Assembly: GCF_002423035.1 (NCBI RefSeq)
Contig: NZ_DIUM01000021.1
Coordinates: 68,813-132,812 of the forward strand
From: Thiocapsa sp. UBA6158
GTDB lineage: Bacteria > Pseudomonadota > Gammaproteobacteria > Chromatiales > Chromatiaceae
Direction of reading: 5' to 3'
DNA length: 64,000 bases
Shown here: piece by piece, positions 1 through 9,612 of the stretch
Layout of the letters: every line of letters begins with the position of its first letter
Position numbering within the stretch: the stretch's first letter is position 1
The notes under the pieces: generated by a model
Databases searched by the model: none
What the model was told of the DNA's origin: nothing
The model's input: the letters and a program-made list of their open reading frames with translations, nothing else
Translations under genes and position numbers: made by a program

Positions 1-2079
1 ATCGACACCGATTGTCAAAGTCACGGTACCCACGTCGCCGGCACGGTAGGCGGTAACACCTACGGTATCGCCAAGAATGTGGCGTTGGTTGCCGTAAAGG
101 TCCTTGACTGCAACGGTTCCGGGCTAACGTCGGGTGTCATTTCCGGAGTCGACTGGGTTATCGCGAACAAGCAACTCCCTGCGGTTGCAAACATGAGCCT
201 GGGCGGATCATATTCGGCGTCGCTGAATCTAGCTGTTAAGCGGGCGATCGATTCGGGCATTACGGTTGTCGCCGCAGCTGGAAACGACAACGAAAATGCC
301 TGCAGCGGCTCTCCTGCATCTACTCCGGAAGCACTTACGGTTGGTGCGACCACACCCACCGATGGGCGCGCTTCTTTTTCGAACTGGGGCACCTGTCTGG
401 ATCTCTTCGCGCCTGGTGAAGGGATCACCTCGGCTTCGATATCGAGCGATACGGCAACCAGCGTGAAGAACGGGACTTCAATGGCAGCTCCTCATGTTGC
501 CGGCGCCGCGGCCCTCTACCTCCATACGGATCCCGGGGCGTCCCCGGCTGAAGTGGCCAGCGCATTGAACACCAACGCGACCGCTGGCAAGGTTGCGAAC
601 CCGGCCACCGGCTCCCCCAATCGGCTGCTCTTCACCGGATCCGACAACTCCGTTGGCCTCACCGTCGGAAAAGCAGGATTGGGTATGGTCAGGAGCTCAC
701 CTGCCGGTATCGATTGCGGTGCGACCTGCAGCGCTAGGTTTGCGCGGAATACCCGCGTTGTTCTAACTGCCCAACCTGCCTCCGGTTACACCTTCTCCGG
801 TTGGTCTGGAAACTGCTCCGGAACCGCGACGACTTGCACTCTCTCGATGAACGCCGAGAAGTCGGTGACCGCAACATTCGTCGATCCGCACGGAGCTAGT
901 GAAGTATTTCCCGCGGGTGGCGTGTGGCCTGTCGGCTTCACGACTCCCTCGAGCTCACGGGCGGTGTGGAACATCGTGACCTCGCCGGTCACTGAAGGTC
1001 GATACAGTTTGCGATCCGGGACCATTCGCGACAACCAGGCCAGTTCGATCGAAGTTACGGACACCTTTGCCGCGGGAACTGTGTCGTTTGACTGGACGGT
1101 CTCCAGCGAGATCTACTTCGATGGAATCGTCTTTTCCGTCGATGGCCGATCCATCGCCAGCCTATCAGGATGTAGCACATGGTCCCCGAGCTGTTGGCGG
1201 TCTTACAGCTATCGGCTTCCCGCGGGACGGCATACCCTGAGGTGGTCTTATCAGAAGGATTTCAGCGCCACACACGGGCTCGATGCGGGCTGGCTGGACA
1301 ATCTGGTGATGCCTGCGAGGGCAGGGGATGCGAACATCAATGCCGCTGTGTTGCCCTACGCTCGCGCCGTGGCGATCGGGCAGACCGCCACGGCGTTTGC
1401 CAGTGTCGTCAACGGCGGAAACACAACTGCAAGGGGTTGCAGGTTGGCCTTGCCGAGCGGTATCCCCGCGACCTTCAGCTACCAGACGACGAATGCGGGC
1501 AATGTCCTAGTCGGCGCCCCGAATACTCCGGTTGATATTGCTCCCAGGGCGACGCAGGGCTTTGTGTTCGCGATCACGCCGACAGCGGCTATGGCGGCGA
1601 GGGAGATCGCGCTCGTGTTCGACTGTGACAATACCGCTCCGGCGCCGAGCAGGGCCGGTCTCAATACCTTCATCCTCTCTGCAGCAGCGGTTGCACCGCC
1701 CGACCTTCTCGCCATTGGCGTAACGCAGAGCGGGGACGGCGTGGTCTGGCTGCCGAGTCGCACCGGCACCGGACTATTCGCGGTGGCTGCGGTCAACATC
1801 GGCAGCGGTGGGATGGTGACGGTCAGCCCCGATGATGGTGGGCGCCGCTTGCCTGTTGGGCTTCAGGTCTGCGAAACGAATCCGAGTGGTGCCTGGTTGA
1901 GTTGCGGTACTAGTCTTACCCGAATGGTCGCTGCCAATCAAACGGTCTATTACACGGTACTGGCCACCGGCAGGGGGCAGCCCATCGCGTTTGATCCGGC
2001 CAACAATCGGCTCTTTCTGCGATTCCGGGCAGGGGGAACGACTGTGGGGGCGTCCAATGTCGCGGTAACTGCGCGCTAA
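1..2079 (+). CDS. Secreted S8 serine protease, proteinase K-like (5' end outside window)
   Basis: Subtilisin-type endopeptidase, presumably exported, with the first part of the gene (signal peptide, propeptide and catalytic Asp) lying before the window. The reading frame is open from base 1 and begins inside the catalytic-His motif (HGTHVAG, His at about residue 8 of the visible part). The oxyanion Asn is in AAAGND (about residue 95) and the catalytic Ser in [11 protein letters not shown] (about residue 160). After the protease domain comes one Cys-containing InlB-B/bacterial-repeat type module (residues about 220-295, ending in a [16 protein letters not shown] strand), a jelly-roll-like segment (about 300-440) and a beta-rich tail without a recognisable sorting signal. 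It closely resembles the protease at 16628-20365, but the C-terminal domains differ. Family assignment is firm; substrate unknown. Confidence 0.9.
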   Translation: MDTDCQSHGTHVAGTVGGNTYGIAKNVALVAVKVLDCNGSGLTSGVISGVDWVIANKQLPAVANMSLGGSYSASLNLAVKRAIDSGITVVAAAGNDNENACSGSPASTPEALTVGATTPTDGRASFSNWGTCLDLFAPGEGITSASISSDTATSVKNGTSMAAPHVAGAAALYLHTDPGASPAEVASALNTNATAGKVANPATGSPNRLLFTGSDNSVGLTVGKAGLGMVRSSPAGIDCGATCSARFARNTRVVLTAQPASGYTFSGWSGNCSGTATTCTLSMNAEKSVTATFVDPHGASEVFPAGGVWPVGFTTPSSSRAVWNIVTSPVTEGRYSLRSGTIRDNQASSIEVTDTFAAGTVSFDWTVSSEIYFDGIVFSVDGRSIASLSGCSTWSPSCWRSYSYRLPAGRHTLRWSYQKDFSATHGLDAGWLDNLVMPARAGDANINAAVLPYARAVAIGQTATAFASVVNGGNTTARGCRLALPSGIPATFSYQTTNAGNVLVGAPNTPVDIAPRATQGFVFAITPTAAMAAREIALVFDCDNTAPAPSRAGLNTFILSAAAVAPPDLLAIGVTQSGDGVVWLPSRTGTGLFAVAAVNIGSGGMVTVSPDDGGRRLPVGLQVCETNPSGAWLSCGTSLTRMVAANQTVYYTVLATGRGQPIAFDPANNRLFLRFRAGGTTVGASNVAVTAR

Positions 2080-2218
2080 CGTCCGAGCGCGCGCGATGCT
2101 CCGCCGAACCCGGTTGTTTTTACCGGTCGGCGGTCGCATCGCTCGATACATAGCGGGCTACCGTTTCCAGGGGCTGGCCAGTCATGAGCCGACCCACAAG
2201 CTTGTGTGAGGATTGCGG

Positions 2219-4315
2219 ATGAAGATTGACTGGACGCCGGCTTCGCCTCGAAATTTCGCCTGTCCGGTCTGCCTTTCGGACGGTGCAAAGCGGTCGGTGC
2301 TTGCGGTCGCGTCGCCGTTCAATGCCGGAGATCTCTTGCGACTCCACGCCTGCGATGTGTGTGGAACGCTCAGCTTTCCGGGTTTAAAGCCGCCGGCCTA
2401 CGAGGACGGCGCGGTGGCGGAGGATGCCGATGCCAACGCGCCCCTCTCGCAGGGCGCCATCAAGTTCTATGTCGAGCAGGGTGCGGCGCCCGACACTATG
2501 GTCGAGCCCCTGTTTTGGTTCGATCACGCAGGCATCAAGCGTTATGCGGAGGTCGGCTGCGGCTTCGGGTTCGGTTTGGACTTCGCTCGTGAGGCACTCG
2601 GCTGGGAGGTCCGCGGCTTCGATCCATCGCCGCTTGCGCGCGCCGGCCGACGTCTCCTGGATCTTCCGGTGACCTTAGACTATCTCGGTCCGGAGACCTT
2701 GCGCGGCGAGGCGCCGGTCGACGTACTGTTGGCCTCCGAGGTCATCGAGCATGTCGTGGATCCACACCGATTTCTGGACGACATCACCCCGCCCTTGGCC
2801 CCGGACGGCTGGCTGGTGATCAGCACCCCTAATGCCGCTGGTGTCCATCGGGATGCGTCTCCCGGCGCGCTGCTGCCGATTTTGACCCCCGGTTATCATC
2901 TGGTGCTCTTCAGCGAGACGGCGCTGCGCCGGCTGCTCGAGATACATGGATTTACGCAGGTCGAGATCCGAGCGTCTGAGACGAATCTCACGGCGCTTGC
3001 TTGCCGTCGTTCCCGGTCGTGCGACCTCTCTCGGACACTCGACCGGGCGCTCTACCGGGACTATCTAAAGCGCCGACTCGGCGCCCTGGATTGGGACGAG
3101 CCGCTCGCACACGGCTTTTCCGGGCGATTGATCAAGGAGCATGTCAACGCGGGCAACATCGAGCCCGCGCGGGCGGAACTCCGCCGTTTGGCCGACTGCT
3201 ACCGGCGTCTTTACGACATCGATCTCGATCGTCCCGAGTCGGTCCTGGCCGAACCGACCGCAATCGAGAGTTTCGCCCACTTCGCCGCCGCGATCCCGGC
3301 GAATCTCTGTGGTTTGGCCTATCGAAGCGCCTTCATCGCGCTGCATCATGCGACGGATCCCGCACATGCGCTGGCGTATTTCGAGCTCGGCGAACGCGCC
3401 GGGTCCGCCCTGCGCAATGCCCTGCAGTCGATCGGCTCGGACGACGGCGAGACCGAGCACCTCGTCGATCTGTGCCGACTAGGCGCGCTTGAGTCTGCGA
3501 TCCGCATAGCCCCGTCCGAGGCGTCCGGGCGTTTGAAGGCGGTCCGCGAGGCATTTGTCGGAGCCAACGGCGCTGACGTGTGCGCATCGCATCGCTTCGA
3601 GGGCGGGCTCGAACGCTGTTTCGTCGACCTCGTTTTCGCTGGATCTTACGCAGCGGCGAATGCCTTGGCGGATGCGCGTGGCACGACCGGGGGCAACGCA
3701 CCGGAGGTTTTCGGCCGGGAGTCAGGCGAGGCGCTGGACTCGGCAGCGCTCGACCTCGCCCGCTCCTGTCACGCCCGCGGCCTACTGGCCCTGAACGATC
3801 GAAACGATGCGGCGGCAGCGCTGCCTTGGTTCCGCGCCGCCGGCGAGCACCTTCGCGCCGCACCCCTCTCCGACAGCGCGCTCGGCGCGCTTGCCGGAGC
3901 CATCGAAATGGCCCGCCTGTCGGCGCGAGCGGTGGTTGAACCCGCGGACGCCGCACTGGAATGTGCGGAGCGCCTGGCTGTGGACGCATCACCCGCACCG
4001 CAGCTCTTCGGCCTCTGCTGCGAGGTCTTCCAGCGCCTGATCCACGGCGCGTTCTACGCCGAAGCCGCGAGGCTCGAGCCCGTCATCACGCGCCACCTGC
4101 GCCACGCACCCGAGATGCTGTCGGCAGAGCTAGCCTTCGTGCTCGGGATTTTCGCCCTGAATCATGCCCTGTCCCCGGCCGACGCCTTGGGGTGGTTTGC
4201 GCAAGCGGCGCAGTTGACCCCTCCCGAGCACCCGCTGAACGAACTCGCCCTGTCCCATGCACGCCGCGCCGAGGCGGCAGTCGGCATGGGCGCAGAGTCG
4301 CGTACATCCAAGTAA
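2219..4315 (+). CDS. Class I SAM-dependent methyltransferase with long helical C-terminal region
   Basis: Predicted cytoplasmic methyltransferase of about 698 residues, probably acting on a glycan or glycolipid precursor. The N-terminus has paired cysteines (CPVC and CDVC), as in the zinc-binding heads of sugar C-methyltransferase-like proteins. Residues about 105-240 form the SAM fold: EVGCGFGFG is motif I, an acidic residue follows in VRGFDPS, and SEVIEHVVDP plus WLVISTPN are the later motifs. The last 400 residues are alpha-helical and Ala-rich, TPR-like, with no family I recognise. The ATG at 2219 is chosen because a GAGG lies 7-8 bases upstream; a TTG two codons earlier is in frame. The next gene follows after 30 bases and encodes a glycan protein, which supports a surface-glycan role. 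The acceptor is unknown. Confidence 0.75.
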   Translation: MKIDWTPASPRNFACPVCLSDGAKRSVLAVASPFNAGDLLRLHACDVCGTLSFPGLKPPAYEDGAVAEDADANAPLSQGAIKFYVEQGAAPDTMVEPLFWFDHAGIKRYAEVGCGFGFGLDFAREALGWEVRGFDPSPLARAGRRLLDLPVTLDYLGPETLRGEAPVDVLLASEVIEHVVDPHRFLDDITPPLAPDGWLVISTPNAAGVHRDASPGALLPILTPGYHLVLFSETALRRLLEIHGFTQVEIRASETNLTALACRRSRSCDLSRTLDRALYRDYLKRRLGALDWDEPLAHGFSGRLIKEHVNAGNIEPARAELRRLADCYRRLYDIDLDRPESVLAEPTAIESFAHFAAAIPANLCGLAYRSAFIALHHATDPAHALAYFELGERAGSALRNALQSIGSDDGETEHLVDLCRLGALESAIRIAPSEASGRLKAVREAFVGANGADVCASHRFEGGLERCFVDLVFAGSYAAANALADARGTTGGNAPEVFGRESGEALDSAALDLARSCHARGLLALNDRNDAAAALPWFRAAGEHLRAAPLSDSALGALAGAIEMARLSARAVVEPADAALECAERLAVDASPAPQLFGLCCEVFQRLIHGAFYAEAARLEPVITRHLRHAPEMLSAELAFVLGIFALNHALSPADALGWFAQAAQLTPPEHPLNELALSHARRAEAAVGMGAESRTSK

Positions 4316-4345
4316 CTCGAGCCACGCAGTAAGAAAGGATCCCTT

Positions 4346-5380
4346 ATGGGTTTGCGCGAATTCCGTCAAGCGCTCGGCAGGCGCCGACTCGGCAACTTCA
4401 TCGAGCATCGAGCCTGTTGGATGCGAGTGCGGCTGGCCCGGGATCCGAGTTGGGTCGTGCAGCGTTGGGACGGCGAGCGAGGACTGCGCGAGTCCAAGCG
4501 GATCGCCGTCTTCGTGCATTACGACGACAAGGGTCTGGTACACCCCTACATCCTCTTCCATTTGGAGCAGTTGCGAAAGGCCGGCTACAGCATCTTGTTC
4601 GTGACCAACAGCCCTCTGCTCTTGCCAGCGGCCATCGATGTCTTGAAGGCGCGCTGCGGCTTGATCCTGCTGCGGCGTAATCGGGGATATGATTTCGGGG
4701 CCTACAAGGACGCGTTGCGGGAGATCCCGGACCTCGCCGCACTCGACAGTCTGATCCTCGCCAACGACAGCGTCTACGGACCCTTTCATGACTTGGGCGA
4801 CCTACTGGGTCGAGCCGACCCGAATCAGGCCGATATCTGGGGAATTACGGATAATTTTGAGCATCATTACCATCTCCAGAGTTATTTTCTGCTGCTCCAT
4901 CCACCTGCTTTGGCGGCGACCGAGTTTCAGCGGTTCTGGAAGGATGTCTGTTACGCACAGACAAAAGAGTTGGTCGTGCATCATCACGAGATCGGGTTCT
5001 CGCGGCGTATGTTGTCCGCCGGACTGCAATTGGAAGCGCTGTACCCCTATCGCATGGTGGCGATGGATCTGCTTGAGGATCTGGAATGCCGCTCGCTGGA
5101 AAACCCCGACTGGGCCGCCCGTCTTCCGCAACGGGACTATCTCAAATGGTTTCACAAGACATTGATGGCCGGTATTCCTTTGAATCCAAGCCACTTCTTC
5201 TGGGAGCCCCTGTTGCGCCGGCATGGCTACCCCTTCCTGAAGCGCGAGCTGCTCACGCGCAATCCCTGCGGCGTGCCGATGACCCAATATTGGGAGTCCG
5301 TTGTTCGCCAGGTCAGCGGATACGATACCCGCTTGATCTCCCGACACCTACAGCATGTCCTGCATAACCGCTGCGTCTGA
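4346..5380 (+). CDS. RgpF-like rhamnan/polysaccharide synthesis protein
   Basis: 344 residues resembling the RgpF family (rhamnan synthesis protein F), whose members assemble rhamnose-containing polysaccharides. Typical features are the N-terminal IAVFVHYDDKG segment, LRRNRGYDFGAYKDAL (the NxGxDxG-like motif), LILANDSVYGPF (an NDS motif) and a conserved HxHEIGFSR region. The start codon is preceded by AAAGGA at a normal distance. It follows the methyltransferase at 2219 closely and is on the same strand, so the two probably form one transcription unit. The family name rests on the motif pattern; whether rhamnose is the sugar is inference. The two rhamnosyltransferase-like genes at 13168 and 14281 are consistent with it. 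Confidence 0.75.
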   Translation: MGLREFRQALGRRRLGNFIEHRACWMRVRLARDPSWVVQRWDGERGLRESKRIAVFVHYDDKGLVHPYILFHLEQLRKAGYSILFVTNSPLLLPAAIDVLKARCGLILLRRNRGYDFGAYKDALREIPDLAALDSLILANDSVYGPFHDLGDLLGRADPNQADIWGITDNFEHHYHLQSYFLLLHPPALAATEFQRFWKDVCYAQTKELVVHHHEIGFSRRMLSAGLQLEALYPYRMVAMDLLEDLECRSLENPDWAARLPQRDYLKWFHKTLMAGIPLNPSHFFWEPLLRRHGYPFLKRELLTRNPCGVPMTQYWESVVRQVSGYDTRLISRHLQHVLHNRCV

Positions 5381-5579
5381 CGGCCGGATAGCTTGCGGAT
5401 TTGAGCGCGCCGCGCTTGTGATCGACACGAGGTCGACGACTCTCTACCTGATCACATCTCCAAGAGCGACGACGCCTCGGCATGCCCGCACCCAACAGAA
5501 TGCGGCATTCTTGACTTGAAAAGATCTCGCGGAACAGCTGCCCTCGTGCCGCCGCGATACAAAATACGGAAGCAGCCCG

Positions 5580-6089
5580 ATGATTAGATTCATTTTGACG
5601 TTTTTCCTAATCGTCATTGTCCTTTTGGTCGCCGAACTGTCGTCGCCGGTGCAAGAGGCTTTCGTTTTGCCGTTTACGTCTGCGATAAGCCACGTTAGTG
5701 CGTGGATCATGCAGGCCTTTGACGATCAAGTTCGCGCCCAGGGCAAGCTGATCTGGGACCAAGCATCCGGGTTCGCAGTCTCGATCGAAGCCGGTTGCAA
5801 CGGCGTCGAAGCGGGAATCGTGCTCGTCGCCGCTATGTTGGCTTTCCCCGCTTCGTGGCGACAGAGGGCAATTGGTATCGCGCTTGGACTACTGACGGTT
5901 CAGGCGCTGAATTTAATAAGAATAATTAGCCTATTTTATCTAGGACAATGGAATCAGACTTTTTTTGAATGGGCGCATCTCTACTTGTGGCAGGCATTGA
6001 TCATGCTCGATGTACTTTTGGTGTTTTTGGTCTGGTTGCGTTGGATATCGGGGCAGCACCATGGAGATCGCTCGCATGGCTTGGCGTGA
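5580..6089 (+). CDS. xrtH: Exosortase H (archaeo/exosortase family, IPTLxxWG-CTERM type)
   Basis: Small polytopic inner-membrane transpeptidase-like enzyme that should cleave C-terminal sorting signals of exported proteins. At 169 residues it is the size of XrtH rather than of the longer EpsH-type enzymes. The exosortase triad is visible: Cys73 in EAGCNGVEAG, Arg114 in NLIRIISLFYLG and His133 in WAHLYLWQ, each at a membrane-segment edge. The next gene overlaps by 29 bases and encodes the membrane partner normally found with XrtH, which strengthens the subtype call. No protein with an IPTLxxWG tail was found in this window, so its substrates must lie elsewhere in the genome. Confidence 0.85.
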   Translation: MIRFILTFFLIVIVLLVAELSSPVQEAFVLPFTSAISHVSAWIMQAFDDQVRAQGKLIWDQASGFAVSIEAGCNGVEAGIVLVAAMLAFPASWRQRAIGIALGLLTVQALNLIRIISLFYLGQWNQTFFEWAHLYLWQALIMLDVLLVFLVWLRWISGQHHGDRSHGLA

Positions 6090-6714
6090 TCTCAGCTTAC
6101 TCACTCGCTTTACGGTTTACACATTGCTATGGCTTCCGGTCTGCTTTGCAGCCTGGTACTTCCTCTCGATCTTATCGATTCTGCCGCTGTCCTCGCTTAT
6201 GGACGTCATCATGACCAACGTCTATCCGCAGCTGATCGGAGGTGTTCGATCCAATGGTAATGAGTTATTAGTCCAAACCTTCATGGCTATACCGAACCCT
6301 CAGGTGCCGGGCGGACCCGATGTCGCTGCTGTCTTTAAAGTAAACCCGCTGCCGTATGGGTATGGTATTCCAATGTACACTGCATTGGTGCTCGCGTCGC
6401 CGATTCATGTCAGAGAGAAGGCTTGGCGATGGGCTGTCGGCCTGTGGATACTCGGTCTGGTACAGACATTCGGTGTGGCGACAAACATCATCAAAATCCT
6501 GGCCTTCCAGATGGGAGAGGGTGCCCGTGAGCGTCTTGGTTTCTCGCCGTTGGCCTACGAAGGCGTCGCGATCGCGTATCAGATCGGATACCTGATCCTG
6601 CCGGCAGTCTCTCCGATCCTTATTTGGGTCTGGCAGTTCCGGGGGTTCGTTTCGACTTTAACAGAGTCACCTTCATCTCGTTCAAAAGCGCCATGGTTGC
6701 GCAAGGGAGCCTAA
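6061..6714 (+). CDS. Exosortase H-associated membrane protein
   Basis: 217-residue integral membrane protein beginning at the ATG at 6061, inside the end of xrtH, which implies translational coupling. It shows at least four hydrophobic segments: near residues 20-45 (LLWLPVCFAAWYFLSIL), 105-120, 130-155 and a C-terminal one before a basic tail (SSRSKAPWLRKGA). A loop rich in Pro and Gly (PNPQVPGGPDVAAVF) lies between the first and second segments. The position directly after xrtH and the topology match the protein family regularly found beside exosortase H. Its biochemical role is not known; help in substrate recognition or enzyme assembly is a guess. Confidence 0.7.
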   Translation: MEIARMAWRDLSLLTRFTVYTLLWLPVCFAAWYFLSILSILPLSSLMDVIMTNVYPQLIGGVRSNGNELLVQTFMAIPNPQVPGGPDVAAVFKVNPLPYGYGIPMYTALVLASPIHVREKAWRWAVGLWILGLVQTFGVATNIIKILAFQMGEGARERLGFSPLAYEGVAIAYQIGYLILPAVSPILIWVWQFRGFVSTLTESPSSRSKAPWLRKGA

Positions 6715-6857
6715 TACGCATCTCGGTTTCCAATGATTTCCTTGCTGCCCGAGATACTCAGTCGCTCCGCAGCTTAGGGTTTCGCCGTTTCGATGGAAGT
6801 GTACTGATCCTGAGTCCGGAATCAGCCGCAATTGATAGTCGGGAGTTCAGGTCGTGA
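6693..6857 (+). CDS. Possible 54-codon ORF coupled to the next gene
   Basis: An ORF starting at the ATG at 6693, overlapping the 3' end of the XrtH-associated gene, and ending in a TGA that overlaps the GTG start of the next gene as GTGA. That overlap is the pattern of translationally coupled operon genes. The peptide has a mixed composition (SLIRISVSNDFLAARD near the N-terminus, SVLILSPESAAIDS near the end) without a membrane segment. I recognise no family and see no clear Shine-Dalgarno before the ATG. It may be a chance ORF or the trace of a longer protein; the overlap is the only positive evidence. Confidence 0.35.
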   Translation: MVAQGSLIRISVSNDFLAARDTQSLRSLGFRRFDGSVLILSPESAAIDSREFRS

Positions 6858-8086
6858 AAGAGTCGCTCATGTCCGGCATGGTAGGGGTTTCGTCCAAGTG
6901 GTGGTTTCTGTTCTGCGTCTTGAGCGTCTGCGGATTCATGGCCGTTGCATGGATCGCGGGGGTCCTGAGCTCCCTTCCGGAGGGACGAAGCGGTCACGTC
7001 GTGGAGTGGCAGGCTGCCGATCTTCGTCACGCCCCCGGTTCCGGTTCCAGCATTCCGGGAGCTTATCGGCTGGTGCTTGATACGCAGGGTCGAGCTTTGC
7101 TGCCACTGCCTCTAGCGGACCTGTCGGCTGACGCCTACAGGTTTCTCACGATCGAGGCGGAGAGCGTGAGGAGTTTGACGCACGCCGTTCTATTGTGGTC
7201 CGTCAGATCCAGGCATGACCCACTATTCATTCAGCAAAGTCCGCCAATTGGCCCGCTGCAGCAGGCGTCACTCCCGATCTATGGCTGGTCCGGGATTTGG
7301 CTTGATCTGAGTAGCCTGCCCGAATGGTCGGGTGACCTGGCCCGCGTGGGTATTGCTCTGCAAGGGCCCCCCGGCGCGGAAATATCGATTCATCAGGTGC
7401 GCCTTGCGCCTGATACAATGGCTAACCGACTTGCATGGTTCTTCGCAGGTTGGGCTCGATATGACCCGTTGGCGCAGTGGTCGATCAACGTATTCAAGGG
7501 AAATGGCATCGACCCGCCCATCAAATTTCGTATGCCCTTCGTTGTCACGTTTCTCGCTGTTGGACTCTTGTTGTATGGGCTCCTGCTGGTCTCGCGGCGT
7601 TTCCGACCGCCGTTTGATTGGCGTGTCGCCGGGGGATTACTGTTAATTGCCTGGTTCGCGCTGGATGCGCCATGGCAGTGGCAGCTATGGCGACAGGCTA
7701 TGGACGCTGAAAAAGCGTTTGCGGGAAAAACACAAGGCGAAAAGGCTCTGAGTGGTCCAGACGCTTCGATCTATCAGTTGACCCAAGGGGTTTACCCTCT
7801 TCTTGGGCCGCCGCCTGCGCGAGTCTTCATTGCGACCTCGCAGGAGTATCTCGGCCTTCGTGCGGCGTATCGTTTGTACCCGCATAATCCTTACTGGGCC
7901 CGCGGTCGCGTAAACGAGCTCCCATCGGCGAATCAGTTGAAGCCGGGAGATTTCGTGCTGACGCTTCGCTCGACGGTCGTCAAATATGAACCGGAGTCAG
8001 GCGAGCTAAAGTGGCCGGATGATCAGCGGATCTCTGCGGAGCCTTTGTACGCGGATCCCACCGGTCAGTTGTATCGGGTGCACTAA
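6854..8086 (+). CDS. Envelope membrane protein of unknown function, exosortase H locus
   Basis: 410 residues from a GTG start. There is one N-terminal membrane segment (about residues 17-40), then an extracytoplasmic stretch of roughly 180 residues with a beta-rich character (AYRLVLDTQGRALLPLPL). A pair of membrane segments follows at about 225-250 and 258-280, and then a C-terminal soluble domain of 120 residues. That last domain contains RVFIATSQEYLGLRAAYRLYPHN and LKPGDFVL. Its TAA stop shares its last base with the ATG of the following GT-C-like membrane protein (TAATG), so the two are very likely made together and may act as a complex. I do not recognise the family. Confidence 0.6.
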   Translation: MKESLMSGMVGVSSKWWFLFCVLSVCGFMAVAWIAGVLSSLPEGRSGHVVEWQAADLRHAPGSGSSIPGAYRLVLDTQGRALLPLPLADLSADAYRFLTIEAESVRSLTHAVLLWSVRSRHDPLFIQQSPPIGPLQQASLPIYGWSGIWLDLSSLPEWSGDLARVGIALQGPPGAEISIHQVRLAPDTMANRLAWFFAGWARYDPLAQWSINVFKGNGIDPPIKFRMPFVVTFLAVGLLLYGLLLVSRRFRPPFDWRVAGGLLLIAWFALDAPWQWQLWRQAMDAEKAFAGKTQGEKALSGPDASIYQLTQGVYPLLGPPPARVFIATSQEYLGLRAAYRLYPHNPYWARGRVNELPSANQLKPGDFVLTLRSTVVKYEPESGELKWPDDQRISAEPLYADPTGQLYRVH

Positions 8087-9513
8087 TGGATCTCCTTCGT
8101 ATTTCTTTTGCCTTGGGATTGCCATGGCTGCTCGGTACGTTCGTCGTGCATCGGATTGTCCCAGCCGCGATGGCGGGACGCCGAGTCTTGGTCTTGGGAT
8201 ACGGTTTTCTCGTCGGCGTCATGCTCTTGACTCTGCTCATGCGTGGTCTCGATGCGGCCGGTTTCGGGCTCCATCTGATCTTCTTGGTGCCCGTCGTATT
8301 ATTGCTGATCGCCATTGGCGTGCTGCTGGAGTATCGGTACCCGCGGTCTTTCGGCGGTGTATGGCTGAGCCGGGATTACCGTGATCTCCCCCTCTGGCAA
8401 AAACTCCTGATCGCCGTACTGCTGACGATCCTCGCGATCCGACTTGGCGGTCTTTGGCTGGAGGTGTATTGGCGTCCCTTATTTCCCTGGGATGCGTATA
8501 TGCACTGGGCAACCAAATCTCGGGTTTGGACCGATGCGCAGGCGATCGTCCCTTTCGTCGACTATGACGAATGGCTGGCGCTTCAGGGTCGAGGTGTCTT
8601 CACCGACAATCACCCCGGCTATCCCATTACGACCCCTTTGCTGCAGACATGGATGAACTTGATACTGGGCCGATGGGATGATGCCGTGATGAACCTGCCT
8701 TGGGTGCTGGTAGCCGCTGCCGGGGGCATGGCCTTTTTCGGTCAAGCCAGAATGGCGGGAATCGGTCCGCTTGCGGCGCTCGTATTCTGTTATTTCCTGC
8801 TCAGCCTGCCGATCCTCAACGTACAGGTTGCACTGGCGGGGTACGCGGATGTCTTCATGGGCATCTTCTACTTGGCGGCGCTTATGGCGTTTTATCATTG
8901 GAGCAACACGCGCTTGTTCTGGCAAGGTCTGCTTGCGCTCCTCCTCGCTGCGGGGTGTTTTCTGATCAAGAACGAGGCATTGTACTGGATCCTTGCTTTG
9001 CTGCCTGGCTTTGCCGCCGTGTTTTTGCCCCCGCGCCGGCTGATCCTTTTGGTTGGTTTCGGGATATTACTCAGTGCTGGGGTTTTGTTGTTTTTCCCGC
9101 GCGACCTTGAAGTCGCCGGTCACACCCTGGCCGGGCTGGGGCTCCAATTCCATTCTGACGCAGTCCTCCCGCTTCTGCAGAGTCTGTTTTGGTTTTCCAA
9201 CTGGCACTTGTTGTTTTGGATGGTTGGCTTCATGCTCCTGGCGAGGGTCATAATCGGCTTCCTTTCCGGCACGCGTTGGCCGCGACCGCTTTTGGCTCTA
9301 TGTCTTATCCTGGGTTCGGCATTCGTCCTGTTTCTTGTGCTTTTCCTGTTCACCGGATACGCCCTCACCGTTGTCGGTCAGACATCGGTCAGTCGCATTT
9401 CCTTGCAGCTCGCACCTTCTTTTGTTTTTCTCGCGATGTTGCTCTATCAGGATCTCGCGAAGATTCCCCCCGTCGCCCTTCCTGCGCAAAAGCGCAGAAC
9501 CGGCTTAGAATAG
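8086..9513 (+). CDS. Polytopic GT-C (GT39/ArnT-like) membrane glycosyltransferase candidate
   Basis: 475 residues with about ten hydrophobic segments spread over the whole length, the layout of lipid-phosphate-sugar-dependent GT-C enzymes. The first large periplasmic loop contains acidic residues in the expected place (PWDAYMHWATKSRVW, about residue 137, followed by FVDYDEW and TDNHPGYP). This resembles the catalytic loop of dolichyl- or undecaprenyl-phosphate sugar transferases. The ATG overlaps the preceding stop by one base. A polyprenol-phosphate sugar synthase-like GT2 follows about 100 bases downstream and could supply its donor. Substrate and acceptor are unknown; the alternative is a non-catalytic membrane protein. 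Confidence 0.6.
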   Translation: MDLLRISFALGLPWLLGTFVVHRIVPAAMAGRRVLVLGYGFLVGVMLLTLLMRGLDAAGFGLHLIFLVPVVLLLIAIGVLLEYRYPRSFGGVWLSRDYRDLPLWQKLLIAVLLTILAIRLGGLWLEVYWRPLFPWDAYMHWATKSRVWTDAQAIVPFVDYDEWLALQGRGVFTDNHPGYPITTPLLQTWMNLILGRWDDAVMNLPWVLVAAAGGMAFFGQARMAGIGPLAALVFCYFLLSLPILNVQVALAGYADVFMGIFYLAALMAFYHWSNTRLFWQGLLALLLAAGCFLIKNEALYWILALLPGFAAVFLPPRRLILLVGFGILLSAGVLLFFPRDLEVAGHTLAGLGLQFHSDAVLPLLQSLFWFSNWHLLFWMVGFMLLARVIIGFLSGTRWPRPLLALCLILGSAFVLFLVLFLFTGYALTVVGQTSVSRISLQLAPSFVFLAMLLYQDLAKIPPVALPAQKRRTGLE

Positions 9514-9612
9514 AGTCCATTCAGGCGTCTTAGTGATAATCAGTGCAGATAACCAGACGTCACGTCATCCCGAGTGCGGATTTTTTAAGCTGAAGCCATC
9601 GCATAATCTGAC

